NCBI GenBank assembly: GCA_019119745.1 | Contig: DWWI01000057.1 | Coordinates: 1 to 18,190, forward strand | Source: Candidatus Mediterraneibacter gallistercoris | Lineage (GTDB): Bacteria; Bacillota_A; Clostridia; Lachnospirales; Lachnospiraceae | Direction of reading: 5' to 3' | Length of the DNA stretch: 18,190 bases | Part shown: piece by piece, positions 7,029 through 15,545 of the stretch | Layout: every line of letters begins with the position of its first letter | How positions within the stretch are numbered: position 1 is the first letter of the stretch | Translations under genes and position numbers: made by a program | The notes under the pieces: model-generated | The model's input: the letters and a program-made list of their open reading frames with translations, nothing else | Databases searched by the model: none | What the model was told of the DNA's origin: nothing

Positions 7029-7769
7029 TCAGTTTAACACAAATGCCGGACGAAAGTTCAGATAATCTCCTGATACAAGCATATAATTAATACCGTGATA
7101 ATTTCCCCTGATGCTGTCCCCGAAACGTTTTTCGCCATGACAGTGGGAATACACGACAGCAGAAACCTTATATTGTTCAGCTATTTCTGTAAATGGTGAT
7201 TCCGTCTCAAGTATATTTGTAGGCGGATAGTGAAGGAACATAACAAACTTTCTGTATCCCGCCTCCCATGCCAGACGGAAGGATTCTTGCAGGCGCTTCA
7301 TTTCCCGGGATACAAGTTTTTTGGCATGTGCTTCTCTTTCCTCGTCCCAGCCGGTAATATTTCCCCACCGGTCAAGATAAAAAGGACCTTCAAAAGTAAA
7401 ACCTTTTGTACCAACGAGAGCATAGTCCTCATAGACGGCGAAGTTATTCTGCAGAAAGAAAAGCCGTCCTTTATAATCTTCATTAAGCCGTGCCGTCTTT
7501 TTTACATCCCAGAACATATCATGGTTTCCCCGGAGCAGGATCTTACGTCCCGGCAGTCTTTCGATAAATGCCAGGTCTTCTCTGCTTTCTTCGAGCTTTC
7601 TGCCCCATGAATGATCTCCTGTGAGAACAAGTGTGTCTTCCGGCCTTACAATGCGGTTTACGTATTTCTCTATTTTGCGTTCATGGTTTTTCCAGACGCG
7701 TCCGAAAGCATCCATCGGTTTATCAGCCTGAAAACTCAGATGCAGATCTCCCAGTGCATAAAGTGACAT
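7029..7769 (-). CDS. Calcineurin-like metallophosphoesterase
   Basis: 246-residue cytosolic protein with the dimetal phosphoesterase motifs in order: GDLHL (Asp8, His10), GDHSW (Asp52, His53), GNHD (Asn82, His83), His180 in FLHYPP, and SHCHG (His209, His211). The family hydrolyses phosphomono- or diesters; substrate cannot be deduced. GDHSW instead of the common GDLxxxG is a characteristic variant. ATG at 7769 has AAAGGAG 10 bases upstream. It begins 15 bases after the MFS gene ends and ends 30 bases before the TraX-like gene, so it belongs to the same operon. Confidence 0.9.
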   Translation of the reverse strand: MSLYALGDLHLSFQADKPMDAFGRVWKNHERKIEKYVNRIVRPEDTLVLTGDHSWGRKLEESREDLAFIERLPGRKILLRGNHDMFWDVKKTARLNEDYKGRLFFLQNNFAVYEDYALVGTKGFTFEGPFYLDRWGNITGWDEEREAHAKKLVSREMKRLQESFRLAWEAGYRKFVMFLHYPPTNILETESPFTEIAEQYKVSAVVYSHCHGEKRFGDSIRGNYHGINYMLVSGDYLNFRPAFVLN

Positions 7770-7784
7770 TCTGTACTTTCTCCT

Positions 7785-8954
7785 TTATCTTCTCTCACCC
7801 TTCAGCTTCTTCCTGTTAAAACAATATACGGCTCCTGCCAATGGCATTGTCATCATCAGTACTGGATAGAACCATTTAATATCAAGTCCTCCATACAGAA
7901 TACCGCCGATAAATGGCCCGAGTGTCATCCCCAGATCCAGACCGATATAGTATGTGCTGTTGGCAAGCCCTCTTTTTCCTTTCCCTGCAAGCAGGATTGC
8001 CGTAGACTGGCATACAGAGCTCATAACTCCGTACCCCCCTGCCAGAAAACAGGACGCCAGAATCATTATCACATTATTATTCATCAGGGTCAATAGCAGA
8101 ATGGCCATAAGTTCGCTGACGATCCCTGCCAGGAGGAACACCTGAAACGGCAGCTTATCGAAAAGGTTTCTCAGCGACAGTCTCAGTACGATCAGTACGA
8201 CCGCATATGCGGGGAAAAACAGACTGACAAAAATATGGAGGCCGCGTGTTTCCGTGTAAGTTACAAGAAACGACTGGGTTGCACAGTATGGAATTGCAAA
8301 CAGCATGATGATCAGCGCAATTGGGATTACTTTCACATCGATCAGCTCGATACGTTTTTGCTCTTCATCTGTAGAAACAGGCTCCTTTTCCGGTTCTCCT
8401 TTATCTCCGATAAACTGAATCACCGCGATAATTGCCACAGAAAACACAAGAGCAATGACGAATGATGCACGATATCCGAGTGTCTGATAGGCACTCACAC
8501 CGATAGCAGGTGCGACTGCCATCGCAAGAGCATTCATTGTACCATAAAATCCCATGCCTGACCCGATCTTATCCTTTGGCAGCATATCAGACATCCATGT
8601 TGCCATGCAGACGGAACAGCAGGCAAATCCAAAACCGTTTATAATCCTCGCAATAACTACCACAGCCTCATTTGGAGCGAAAATATAACCGACACAGGCA
8701 AGAGTCATGAATACACCGCCTATAAAGGAGAGCTTATATTTACTGATTCTGTCCGCCAGATTCCCGGCAAGGGGACGACAGAACAAAGACACCAGATTCA
8801 TCATGCCGCCGACCAGTCCCATCAGCGCCGCGGAGGCACCGATACTCCCGCTAAATCCCGTAATCAGAGGGGTCACAAGCATAGGACTTGCCATATAGAA
8901 AAAACTCGCTGCGAGAACAAGTATGATATCTTTTGAATATATTTTTGATTTCAT
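7785..8954 (-). CDS. MFS family transporter, 12 predicted membrane helices
   Basis: 389-residue major facilitator. Helix 2-3 loop carries motif A, GNLADRISKYK (Asp68, Arg69), and the helix-5 region has the Pro/Gly-rich MAVAPAIGVS; the second half repeats the fold with GLDLGMTLGPFIGG. A charged cytosolic loop (about 187-208: KGEPEKEP...EEQKR) separates the two six-helix bundles. It resembles drug or sugar-efflux type MFS proteins, but substrate cannot be assigned. ATG at 8954 has AAGGAAG 9 bases upstream. It follows the RNA methyltransferase by 18 bases and precedes the phosphoesterase by 15, indicating one operon. Confidence 0.9.
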   Translation of the reverse strand: MKSKIYSKDIILVLAASFFYMASPMLVTPLITGFSGSIGASAALMGLVGGMMNLVSLFCRPLAGNLADRISKYKLSFIGGVFMTLACVGYIFAPNEAVVVIARIINGFGFACCSVCMATWMSDMLPKDKIGSGMGFYGTMNALAMAVAPAIGVSAYQTLGYRASFVIALVFSVAIIAVIQFIGDKGEPEKEPVSTDEEQKRIELIDVKVIPIALIIMLFAIPYCATQSFLVTYTETRGLHIFVSLFFPAYAVVLIVLRLSLRNLFDKLPFQVFLLAGIVSELMAILLLTLMNNNVIMILASCFLAGGYGVMSSVCQSTAILLAGKGKRGLANSTYYIGLDLGMTLGPFIGGILYGGLDIKWFYPVLMMTMPLAGAVYCFNRKKLKGERR

Positions 8955-8972
8955 TACTGTTCACTTCCTTTT

Positions 8973-9803
8973 TTATTTTCCCAGTTCCCAGAATGCGACC
9001 GCGCTGGCTGCTGCGACATTCAGGGAATCCACGCCATGAGCCATCGGTATTTTTATGATATAATCACTTTCCGTGATCGTTCCTCCGCATAGTCCGTCGC
9101 CTTCTGTACCGAGTATGACCGCAAGCTTTTTCTCCTCTTTCAGCCTTCGGTCATTAATGTCTACCGATTCGCTGTGCAGCGCCATAGAAGCAGTACGGAA
9201 TCCAAGTCTTTTCAGGTAATCCATTCCCCCGTGTGGCCACGGTCCTGTTTCTTTCTCCTGCAGAAAGGTCCACGGAATCTGAAATACTGTCCCCATACTT
9301 ACACGGGAAGCTCTTCTGTACAGCGGATTGCTGCATCCCGGAGTCAGCAGAACCGCATCCATGCCAAGGGCTGCCGCAGACCGGATAATCGCGCCTACAT
9401 TTGTCGGATTCATTACATTTTCCAACACAGCAATACGGCGTGCATCCCTGCACAGATCACATACATCAGGAAGCATCTTTCTCCGCATGGCGCAAAGCAT
9501 CCCTCTTGTAAGTTTGTATCCGGTCAGATGCGACAGCACGTCAAATGATGCCGTGTATGCCGGGACATCCGGGCATCTCTCCAGAATGGACTTTGCTTCT
9601 GTTTCGATATGCCTATCCTCCACCAGAAATGAAACCGGTTCATACCCCGCATCCAGGGCACGTTCGATCACCTTCGGACTCTCGGCAATAAAAAGTCCGT
9701 CCTGCGGTCTGTCTCTGTTCAGCAGCTGAGCCTCTGTCAGGCGCGCATAAACATCCAGTTCCGGCGCGTTAAAATCTGTAATCTCTATTATTATATTCTT
9801 CAT
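8973..9803 (-). CDS. SpoU/TrmH family RNA 2'-O-methyltransferase
   Basis: 276 residues from ATG at 9803. Architecture is the usual N-terminal substrate-binding part (FIAESPKVIERAL near 38-50) followed by the SPOUT knot domain: motif 1 NPTNVGAIIRSAAALG (132-147), motif 2 LGTEGDGL (231-238) and motif 3 IPMAHGVDSLNVAAA (252-266). It methylates a ribose 2'-OH in tRNA or rRNA using SAM; the exact nucleotide is unknown. A longer reading frame opens at 9980, but it runs through the divergent gene's promoter and ribosome site and its extra 59 residues do not look like the family, so the inner ATG is preferred. Its ribosome site is weak (AGAAAGAAG). It is the first gene of the long minus-strand unit. 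Confidence 0.92.
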   Translation of the reverse strand: MKNIIIEITDFNAPELDVYARLTEAQLLNRDRPQDGLFIAESPKVIERALDAGYEPVSFLVEDRHIETEAKSILERCPDVPAYTASFDVLSHLTGYKLTRGMLCAMRRKMLPDVCDLCRDARRIAVLENVMNPTNVGAIIRSAAALGMDAVLLTPGCSNPLYRRASRVSMGTVFQIPWTFLQEKETGPWPHGGMDYLKRLGFRTASMALHSESVDINDRRLKEEKKLAVILGTEGDGLCGGTITESDYIIKIPMAHGVDSLNVAAASAVAFWELGK

Positions 9804-9834
9804 GCTTTTTCTTCTTTCTAAACATTTTCCATCA

Positions 9835-9840
9835 ATTATA
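9835..9840 (-). promoter_or_regulatory. Candidate -10 box for the RNA methyltransferase operon
   Basis: TATAAT on the minus strand, 32 bases before the start codon at 9803. I found no good -35 at 16-18 bases; TTGTGC lies at 20 bases. Weak call, but it is the best site in this 161-base divergent gap (9804-9964), whose other half holds the plus-strand promoter. Confidence 0.35.
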
Positions 9841-9879
9841 ATATACCCGTATTCTTTGAAGCACAAGAAAATCATATCT

Positions 9880-9908
9880 TTAAAAATACGCCGGCTCTGT
9901 ATTATAAT
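9880..9908 (+). promoter_or_regulatory. Sigma-A promoter for the FliB-like gene
   Basis: TTAAAA (9880-9885), 17 bases, perfect TATAAT (9903-9908). It lies 57 bases before the ATG at 9965. The -35 matches consensus at 4 of 6 positions. Confidence 0.5.
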
Positions 9909-9964
9909 ATAGATCGACAGTGCAAAAGCACACAGGATCATGCCATGAAAGGAGTATTTTAAAT

Positions 9965-11140
9965 ATGCAGTATACAGCACCTTATTATTATAAAAAGTTC
10001 AGATGTACTGCCGGGAACTGCCCCGATACCTGCTGTGCCGGATGGCAGATACAGATTGATCCGGCATCACTGAAAAAATACCGGAGAACAAAGGGAGCTC
10101 TAGGGAACCGGCTGAAAAATGAAATTGACTGGAAGGAAGGCTGTTTTCGCCGGTATAACGGAAGATGTGCGTTTCTGAATGAGGACGATCTGTGCGACCT
10201 GTATCTGGAAGGCGGCGGTGAAAAGTCTTTCTGCAGGACCTGCCGGACATATCCCCGACATATCGAAGAATTTGAGGGGCTCAGAGAAATTTCGCTCTCC
10301 CTGTCATGTCCTGCGGCGGCCGGACTCATTCTCGGCAGTAAAGAGCCGGTTTATTTTCTTTACGCAGAAAATCCGGAACTGGACGAACCCAACGAAAAAG
10401 ATTATGAAGATTTTGACTATCTGCTTTATACAAAGCTGATGGATACAAGAAATCTTATACTTGAAATACTGCAGAACCGGGAGTATCCGCTGAGACTGCG
10501 CGCCGCTGCGGCCCTCGCCCTCTCTCACGACCTTCAGGAAAGAATCGACAGGAACGCGCTCTTTGATGCCGATAAACTTCTGGAACGTTATGACTCTGAA
10601 CGGATGTGGTCATGGTTTGAAGCACGCCTGGAAAAGCTGTTCTCTTCTGACGGAAGTTCGGCACTGAAAATAAAAGCTGCCCGCCGGACACTGGATGCAT
10701 TATTTTCTCTTCTCGACCGTATGGAAGTTCTCCGGAACGACTGGCCTGACCACGTGGCGGCTGCCCGCAGAACGCTTGCAGATTACAATTATTCTCCCGG
10801 AAATAGGGAGAGTGAAACTGCATTTGAAACTGTATTTGACGATATCATAGGCGAACAGATACTCGTATATTTTGTATTTACATATTTCTGCGGGGCTGTG
10901 TATAACGGTAATGCGTACGGCAAAATGAAATTTGCCGCAGCCGGTCTGATCCTTATACGGGAACTTGCCCGCGCACAGTGGATTGAAAATTCAGGAAGAC
11001 TGGACACAGAGGAGCTCTTTATGACAGCTGTCCGCTATTCCCGTGAAATTGAACATTCCGACTACAACAAGGTAATGATGGAGCAGCTGCTCGGCAATGA
11101 AGAACTTTTCGGTCTGGAAGATTTATTTTCAGCACTGTGA
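9965..11140 (+). CDS. fliB: FliB-type flagellin lysine-N-methylase (orphan)
   Basis: 391 residues from ATG at 9965, with AAAGGAG (9948-9954) 10 bases upstream; an earlier in-frame ATG at 9920 lacks this. The N-terminus MQYTAPYYYKKFRC begins a Cys-rich region typical of the FliB family: Cys14, Cys19, Cys23-Cys24, then Cys60, Cys68, Cys77, Cys90, Cys93 and Cys115, probably holding a metal or cluster. The rest is alpha-helical, with an acidic stretch near 135-150. Salmonella FliB methylates lysines of flagellin. No flagellar gene is within the window, and relatives in non-motile Firmicutes exist, so the target may be another protein. It is monocistronic and ends before a strong bidirectional terminator. 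Confidence 0.85.
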   Translation: MQYTAPYYYKKFRCTAGNCPDTCCAGWQIQIDPASLKKYRRTKGALGNRLKNEIDWKEGCFRRYNGRCAFLNEDDLCDLYLEGGGEKSFCRTCRTYPRHIEEFEGLREISLSLSCPAAAGLILGSKEPVYFLYAENPELDEPNEKDYEDFDYLLYTKLMDTRNLILEILQNREYPLRLRAAAALALSHDLQERIDRNALFDADKLLERYDSERMWSWFEARLEKLFSSDGSSALKIKAARRTLDALFSLLDRMEVLRNDWPDHVAAARRTLADYNYSPGNRESETAFETVFDDIIGEQILVYFVFTYFCGAVYNGNAYGKMKFAAAGLILIRELARAQWIENSGRLDTEELFMTAVRYSREIEHSDYNKVMMEQLLGNEELFGLEDLFSAL

Positions 11141-11174
11141 CATGGACAGTTTTTTTCTATTATATATATAAATC

Positions 11175-11204
11175 AAAAGCGCCCTGTGCATACAGGACGC
11201 TTTT
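11175..11204. terminator. Strong bidirectional terminator
   Basis: A 13-base arm (AAAAGCGCCCTGT, 11175-11187), 4-base loop, and matching arm (11192-11204) pair with a single C-A mismatch. The stem ends in T-runs on both strands. It sits 34 bases after the FliB stop and 16 bases past the stop of the facing P-type ATPase, so it serves both convergent units. Confidence 0.85.
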
Positions 11205-11220
11205 CGCTTCGTTATCTGGT

Positions 11221-13653
11221 CTATATATCTTCTTCCGGCTTTCTTCCTCTCAGTCTTTGATAGTAAAATCTGAGTTTCTCCACAAGTAATGTAAGATATC
11301 TTAAAACCGGCTCGGTCGCTATTGCGAACACGACAAAGAGCATAATACATTCTGTCGTCATTCCCGTGATGGCAAAGAGATCGTTCAGGAATATACTGCA
11401 GAATACAAGGCCTACGGCACAGCCAGCAAGGATTGCGGCACGGATCTTGTTCATCGGCGCGCTGATCTTATACAGAATCATAAATCCTACGATTGCAAGC
11501 AGCATAGTGGCTGCCGTTGAAATATCTGTCGACTCTACCCCGAATGTACGCCCGAAAATTACAAGTGCACCCACCGCCAGGGCGTCAGTGATCGCAGCGG
11601 GCAGTGCCTTCAGGAATATATTCGTAAGGAAATGCCCTTTGATTATATTCTTGTTCGGCTCGAGCGCAAGGAAGAATGCCGGTATACCGATTGTAAACAT
11701 ACTGATCAGTGAAACCTGTGAAGGCTCCAGCGGGTATGTGAACATAAATACCACCGAGATCAGACTCAGCAGAAAAGAGAATATGTTCTTCACAAGGAAC
11801 AGGCTTGCCGAGCGCTGGATATTATTGACAACTCTTCTGCCTTCTAACACGACCTGAGGCATACACGAGAAATCCGATTCCAGAAGCACGAGCTGCGAAG
11901 CCTGGGCCGCCGCATCACTGCCCGAAGCCATAGCGATACTGCAGTCCGCGTCTTTGAGAGCAAGGACGTCATTTACACCGTCTCCGGTCATGGCTACCGT
12001 ATGCCCGGCCTGTTTCAGTATTCGCACGAATTTTCGTTTCTGATCCGGTGTGACACGCCCGAAAACCGTGTTTTTGAGAACGGCTTCCTCAAGCTCTTTT
12101 TCGCTGTCCAGTTCAGATGCGTCAACATACCGTTCCGCGTGTTTAATTCCTGCCTGTTTTGCCACTTTGGAAACTGTTACCGGATTATCTCCTGATATAA
12201 CTTTTACTCCGACGCCTTGTTCCGCAAAATATTCGAACGTCTCCCTGGCAGCCTCGCGGATCGGATTTGCCAGAAGGACAAATCCAAGCGGTGTAATGCC
12301 ATGATCCAGTGGCTTTCCGTCCACTTTATCATCATAACTGCCGAATACAAGAACACGGGCGCCTGTTGAAGCATGTTCCGTAATTTCTTCCGCGTAATCA
12401 CCGTATTTTTCTTTCAGGACGAACTCCGGAGCTCCGAGCACATATGCCCCATCCTCAAAAGTAACACTGCTGTATTTTGTCGCAGATGAAAATCCGGTTT
12501 TTGAAATCGGTTTCTTTCCGGATCCGGCTGTAAAATATTCTTTCATTGCCGCCATGGTGATATTATCTCTTGTCATGGCTGCCGAAAAATCGCTGAGCAT
12601 TGTCCGCAGAGGTTCCATTGTATCAGGATCATATTCTTCCGTCTCGATAACATCCTGAACTTTCATCGTGTTTTCCGTGATCGTTCCGGTCTTATCGACG
12701 CAGAGTACGTCAACACGCGCAAGTGTTTCAATACATTTCATATCGTGGAGCAGAACTTTCTTCTGGGCCAGCCGGACTGAACTGACTGCAAGCGCAACAC
12801 TTGCAAGAAGGTATAATCCTTCAGGAATCATACCGATCACGGCGGCAATCATGGAAGTCACGCTTTCACGGAATCCGTCATGCTGAAAGAAAAATGCCTG
12901 TGAAAACAGTACAAGCCCGATCGGAATGATTGCAACGCCGATCCATTTTACCAGCTTATCGAGAGAACGTATCATCTCCGACTGTTCGCCGGACTGCATC
13001 TGTTTTGCCTGGAGAGTCAGTTTGGAAATATAAGAATCCTCGCCGACCCGGTCCAGCCTTGCATGGCACTGCCCTGATACAATAAAACTTCCCGACATAA
13101 GCTTATCGCCTCTGCGTTTTGTAATCTCGTCTGATTCACCGGTCAGAAGCGACTCATTAACCTGTACTTCACCCGCGCTGACAACAGCATCGGCACAGAC
13201 CTGATTTCCCGCTTTGAATATAACAATATCATCTAGTACAAGGTCTTCAGCATCTATGACTGACTTTCTGCCGTCACGCACAACTGTGGCGTGGGGAGCG
13301 TTCAGCATGGTAAGCTTGTCCAGCACCTGCTTTGCCCGGATTTCCTGTATAATACCGATCAGAGTATTGGCAATAATGACCGGCAGAAATGTCAGGTCAC
13401 GGAATGACCCGACCAGAATAAGCAGTACTGCCAGAATCGCAAAAATCAGGTTAAAGTATGTAAAGACATTTTCGTGTATGATCTCCTTCGTTGTCTTTGA
13501 AGGCGGCTCAACAGAACGGTTAATCCAGCCGTGCAGGCGGTGTTCCTGTACCTGCTGGCTGGTCAGTCCCTTTTTGTACTCCGGATTATATCTTGTTGTA
13601 GGTATTCTTTTGTCTTTCTTTTCTTCAGTCTGCGCTGGTTTTCTCCTTGGCAT
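11221..13653 (-). CDS. P-type ATPase, CtpE-like cation pump
   Basis: 810-residue membrane pump. Landmarks: actuator TGES (171-174), M4 GMIPEGLYLL with PEGL at 277-280, phosphorylation Asp320 in DKTGTIT, nucleotide-domain GAPE (408-411), and hinge TGDGVND (556-562). The isoleucine in DKTGTIT and PEGL in M4 are typical of the CtpE-type ATPases, for which mycobacterial CtpE has been linked to Ca2+ uptake. In M6 the SERCA Ca2+ ligands Asn and Asp are Ser651 and Ile655 (SMFTIGIPA), so it is not a SERCA-type pump and the ion is uncertain. A basic N-terminus (MPRRKPAQTEEKKDKR) and a basic C-terminus follow the fold. It starts 32 bases after ftsH ends with an AAGG site 6 bases upstream, and is last in the operon. 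Confidence 0.9.
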   Translation of the reverse strand: MPRRKPAQTEEKKDKRIPTTRYNPEYKKGLTSQQVQEHRLHGWINRSVEPPSKTTKEIIHENVFTYFNLIFAILAVLLILVGSFRDLTFLPVIIANTLIGIIQEIRAKQVLDKLTMLNAPHATVVRDGRKSVIDAEDLVLDDIVIFKAGNQVCADAVVSAGEVQVNESLLTGESDEITKRRGDKLMSGSFIVSGQCHARLDRVGEDSYISKLTLQAKQMQSGEQSEMIRSLDKLVKWIGVAIIPIGLVLFSQAFFFQHDGFRESVTSMIAAVIGMIPEGLYLLASVALAVSSVRLAQKKVLLHDMKCIETLARVDVLCVDKTGTITENTMKVQDVIETEEYDPDTMEPLRTMLSDFSAAMTRDNITMAAMKEYFTAGSGKKPISKTGFSSATKYSSVTFEDGAYVLGAPEFVLKEKYGDYAEEITEHASTGARVLVFGSYDDKVDGKPLDHGITPLGFVLLANPIREAARETFEYFAEQGVGVKVISGDNPVTVSKVAKQAGIKHAERYVDASELDSEKELEEAVLKNTVFGRVTPDQKRKFVRILKQAGHTVAMTGDGVNDVLALKDADCSIAMASGSDAAAQASQLVLLESDFSCMPQVVLEGRRVVNNIQRSASLFLVKNIFSFLLSLISVVFMFTYPLEPSQVSLISMFTIGIPAFFLALEPNKNIIKGHFLTNIFLKALPAAITDALAVGALVIFGRTFGVESTDISTAATMLLAIVGFMILYKISAPMNKIRAAILAGCAVGLVFCSIFLNDLFAITGMTTECIMLFVVFAIATEPVLRYLTLLVEKLRFYYQRLRGRKPEEDI

Positions 13654-13685
13654 ATTCTACCTTCTTTTTCATAAAGCTGTGTTTC

Positions 13686-15533
13686 TTACTGGTTCTCTTC
13701 GGGAATATCTCTTCGGTTCAGAATATTCATAAATTCTTCCCCTGTGATTGTCTCTTTCTCATACAGATATTTCGCAAGTTCGTGAAGTTTTCCCTGATGA
13801 TCACGAAGAAGTTTCATTGCCCTGTCATAGGCGTCTTTTACGGTATCCACAACCATGTCATCGATCACTGCTGCTGTCTCCGGCGAACAGCTTAAACTGC
13901 TGTCTCCGCCCAGATACGGATTTGCCTGAGTTTCAAGAGCCACCATTCCGAATTTATCGCTCATACCGTACCGGGTGATCATGGCACGTGCCAGTTTGGT
14001 CGCCTGTTCGATATCATTGGAAGCGCCTGTGGTAATGGAACCGAACACCAGCTCCTCTGCACAGCGGCCTCCCGTCAGGGTCGCGATCTTATTTGCCAGC
14101 TCTTCTTTAGACATCAGGTTTCTCTCTTCCTCATCCACCTGCATGGTATAACCAAGCGCTCCCGATGTCCTTGGTATGATCGTGATTTTCGTGACAGGTG
14201 CGGAATTTGTCTGAAGGGCAGCCACAAGCGCATGTCCTATCTCGTGATATGCCACGATCAGTTTTTCTTTTGTGGACAGAACTTTGTTCTTCTTCTGATA
14301 GCCTGCAATTACAACCTCGATACTCTCTTCAAGATCAGACTGAGTCACAAACTTACGATTTTCCCGTACAGCTCTAAGCGCGGCCTCATTGACCATATTG
14401 GCAAGTTCCGCCCCGGAAGCTCCTGATGCCGCTCTTGCGATAGCGCCGAAATCAACGTCGTCGCCCACTTTGATTTTCTTGGCGTGGACTTTCAGAATTT
14501 CTTCTCTTCCCTTCAGATCCGGCAGTTCCACCGGAATCCTCCGGTCAAATCTTCCAGGACGCAGAAGCGCCGGGTCCAGTGTATCCGGTCTGTTTGTGGC
14601 AGCAAGAATTACGACGCCTTTTGACGCGTCAAAACCGTCCATCTCGGTCAGCAGCTGGTTCAGTGTCTGCTCGCGCTCGTCATTTCCGGCGAAGCCCTGA
14701 CTGTCACGTTTCTTTCCGATCGTATCTATTTCGTCAATAAATACGATACACGGCGCCTTTTCATTTGCCTGCTTAAACAGATCGCGGACTTTTGAGGCTC
14801 CCATGCCGACAAACATTTCTACAAATTCAGATCCGGAAATTGAGAAAAACGGAACCCCCGCCTCTCCGGCAACAGCCTTTGCAAGGAGTGTCTTACCGGT
14901 ACCGGGAGGTCCTACGAGGAGCGCACCTTTCGGACAGATCGCGCCGATCTCCTGATATTTCTGCGGATTATGCAGGAAATCAACAATCTCCGTCAGAAGC
15001 TCTTTTGCCTCATCCTCTCCCGCCACATCGTTAAAGGTGATACCGGTCTGTGACTGGACATACATCTTGGCATTGCTTTTTCCAAACTGCATAAACGGGC
15101 TTCCGTCAGACCCGCCGCCCATTTTCTTCATGAGCTGTCTTGAAAGGATCTGTCCGATAATAATAAACACGACAATCGGAATTACAAGTGAGAGCAGCAT
15201 ACTTAATAGCGGATTCATCTGCTCCTCTGCCACCCGGCCGAACTCACAGCCGGACGCCTTCAGTCTGTTTACCAGATCCGGATCTTCAAATCTGGTCGTT
15301 TCATACTGCACCGGATTATCGCTTTTATCAGTAAAATATATCGTCTCCCCCTCCAGCTGAACTTTCGAGACCTGTTTTTCCTCTACCATATTGAGGAATG
15401 TACCATAGTCCACTTCCTCAATATGGCTTCTCGTCATCATCGGAAATACGAAAAAATTAAATACGAGCAGCACAGCCAGCACGATAATATAATAGACGAT
15501 TAATGGTTTCTTTGGCTTCTGTACCTGTTTCAT
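13686..15533 (-). CDS. ftsH: FtsH-type ATP-dependent membrane zinc metalloprotease
   Basis: 615 residues. Two membrane helices (about 11-31 and 109-130) flank a small extracytoplasmic domain; then an AAA+ domain with Walker A GPPGTGKT (208-215), Walker B IVFIDEID (263-270), and the second region of homology with Arg325 and Arg328; then the M41 peptidase with HEIGH (430-434) and third zinc ligand Asp507 ([12 protein letters not shown]). It degrades misfolded or short-lived membrane and cytosolic proteins. HEIGH instead of the common HEAGH still fits HExxH and is known in clostridial paralogs (from memory). It is not beside hpt/tilS as the housekeeping ftsH usually is, so it is probably a paralog. 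Ribosome site AAGGAG (rc of 15542-15547) overlaps the stop of the upstream Ca2+ ATPase gene, so the genes are coupled. Confidence 0.93.
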   Translation of the reverse strand: MKQVQKPKKPLIVYYIIVLAVLLVFNFFVFPMMTRSHIEEVDYGTFLNMVEEKQVSKVQLEGETIYFTDKSDNPVQYETTRFEDPDLVNRLKASGCEFGRVAEEQMNPLLSMLLSLVIPIVVFIIIGQILSRQLMKKMGGGSDGSPFMQFGKSNAKMYVQSQTGITFNDVAGEDEAKELLTEIVDFLHNPQKYQEIGAICPKGALLVGPPGTGKTLLAKAVAGEAGVPFFSISGSEFVEMFVGMGASKVRDLFKQANEKAPCIVFIDEIDTIGKKRDSQGFAGNDEREQTLNQLLTEMDGFDASKGVVILAATNRPDTLDPALLRPGRFDRRIPVELPDLKGREEILKVHAKKIKVGDDVDFGAIARAASGASGAELANMVNEAALRAVRENRKFVTQSDLEESIEVVIAGYQKKNKVLSTKEKLIVAYHEIGHALVAALQTNSAPVTKITIIPRTSGALGYTMQVDEEERNLMSKEELANKIATLTGGRCAEELVFGSITTGASNDIEQATKLARAMITRYGMSDKFGMVALETQANPYLGGDSSLSCSPETAAVIDDMVVDTVKDAYDRAMKLLRDHQGKLHELAKYLYEKETITGEEFMNILNRRDIPEENQ

Positions 15534-15545
15534 TCAATAATCTCC

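Noticed and set aside
9920..9964. 15-codon N-terminal extension of the FliB-like protein
   Set aside because: The ATG at 9965 has an AAAGGAG at good spacing and gives the usual start of the family.
9804..9980. 59-codon N-terminal extension of the RNA methyltransferase
   Set aside because: It would pass through the divergent gene's promoter, ribosome site and first codons, and its hydrophobic sequence is not family-like.
11157..11172. Short TA-repeat run before the terminator
   Set aside because: Too short to be a meaningful repeat; part of an AT-rich intergenic stretch.
9804..11220. Possible mobile element carrying the FliB-like gene
   Set aside because: No transposase, integrase, terminal repeats or target duplication are visible; base use resembles its neighbours.
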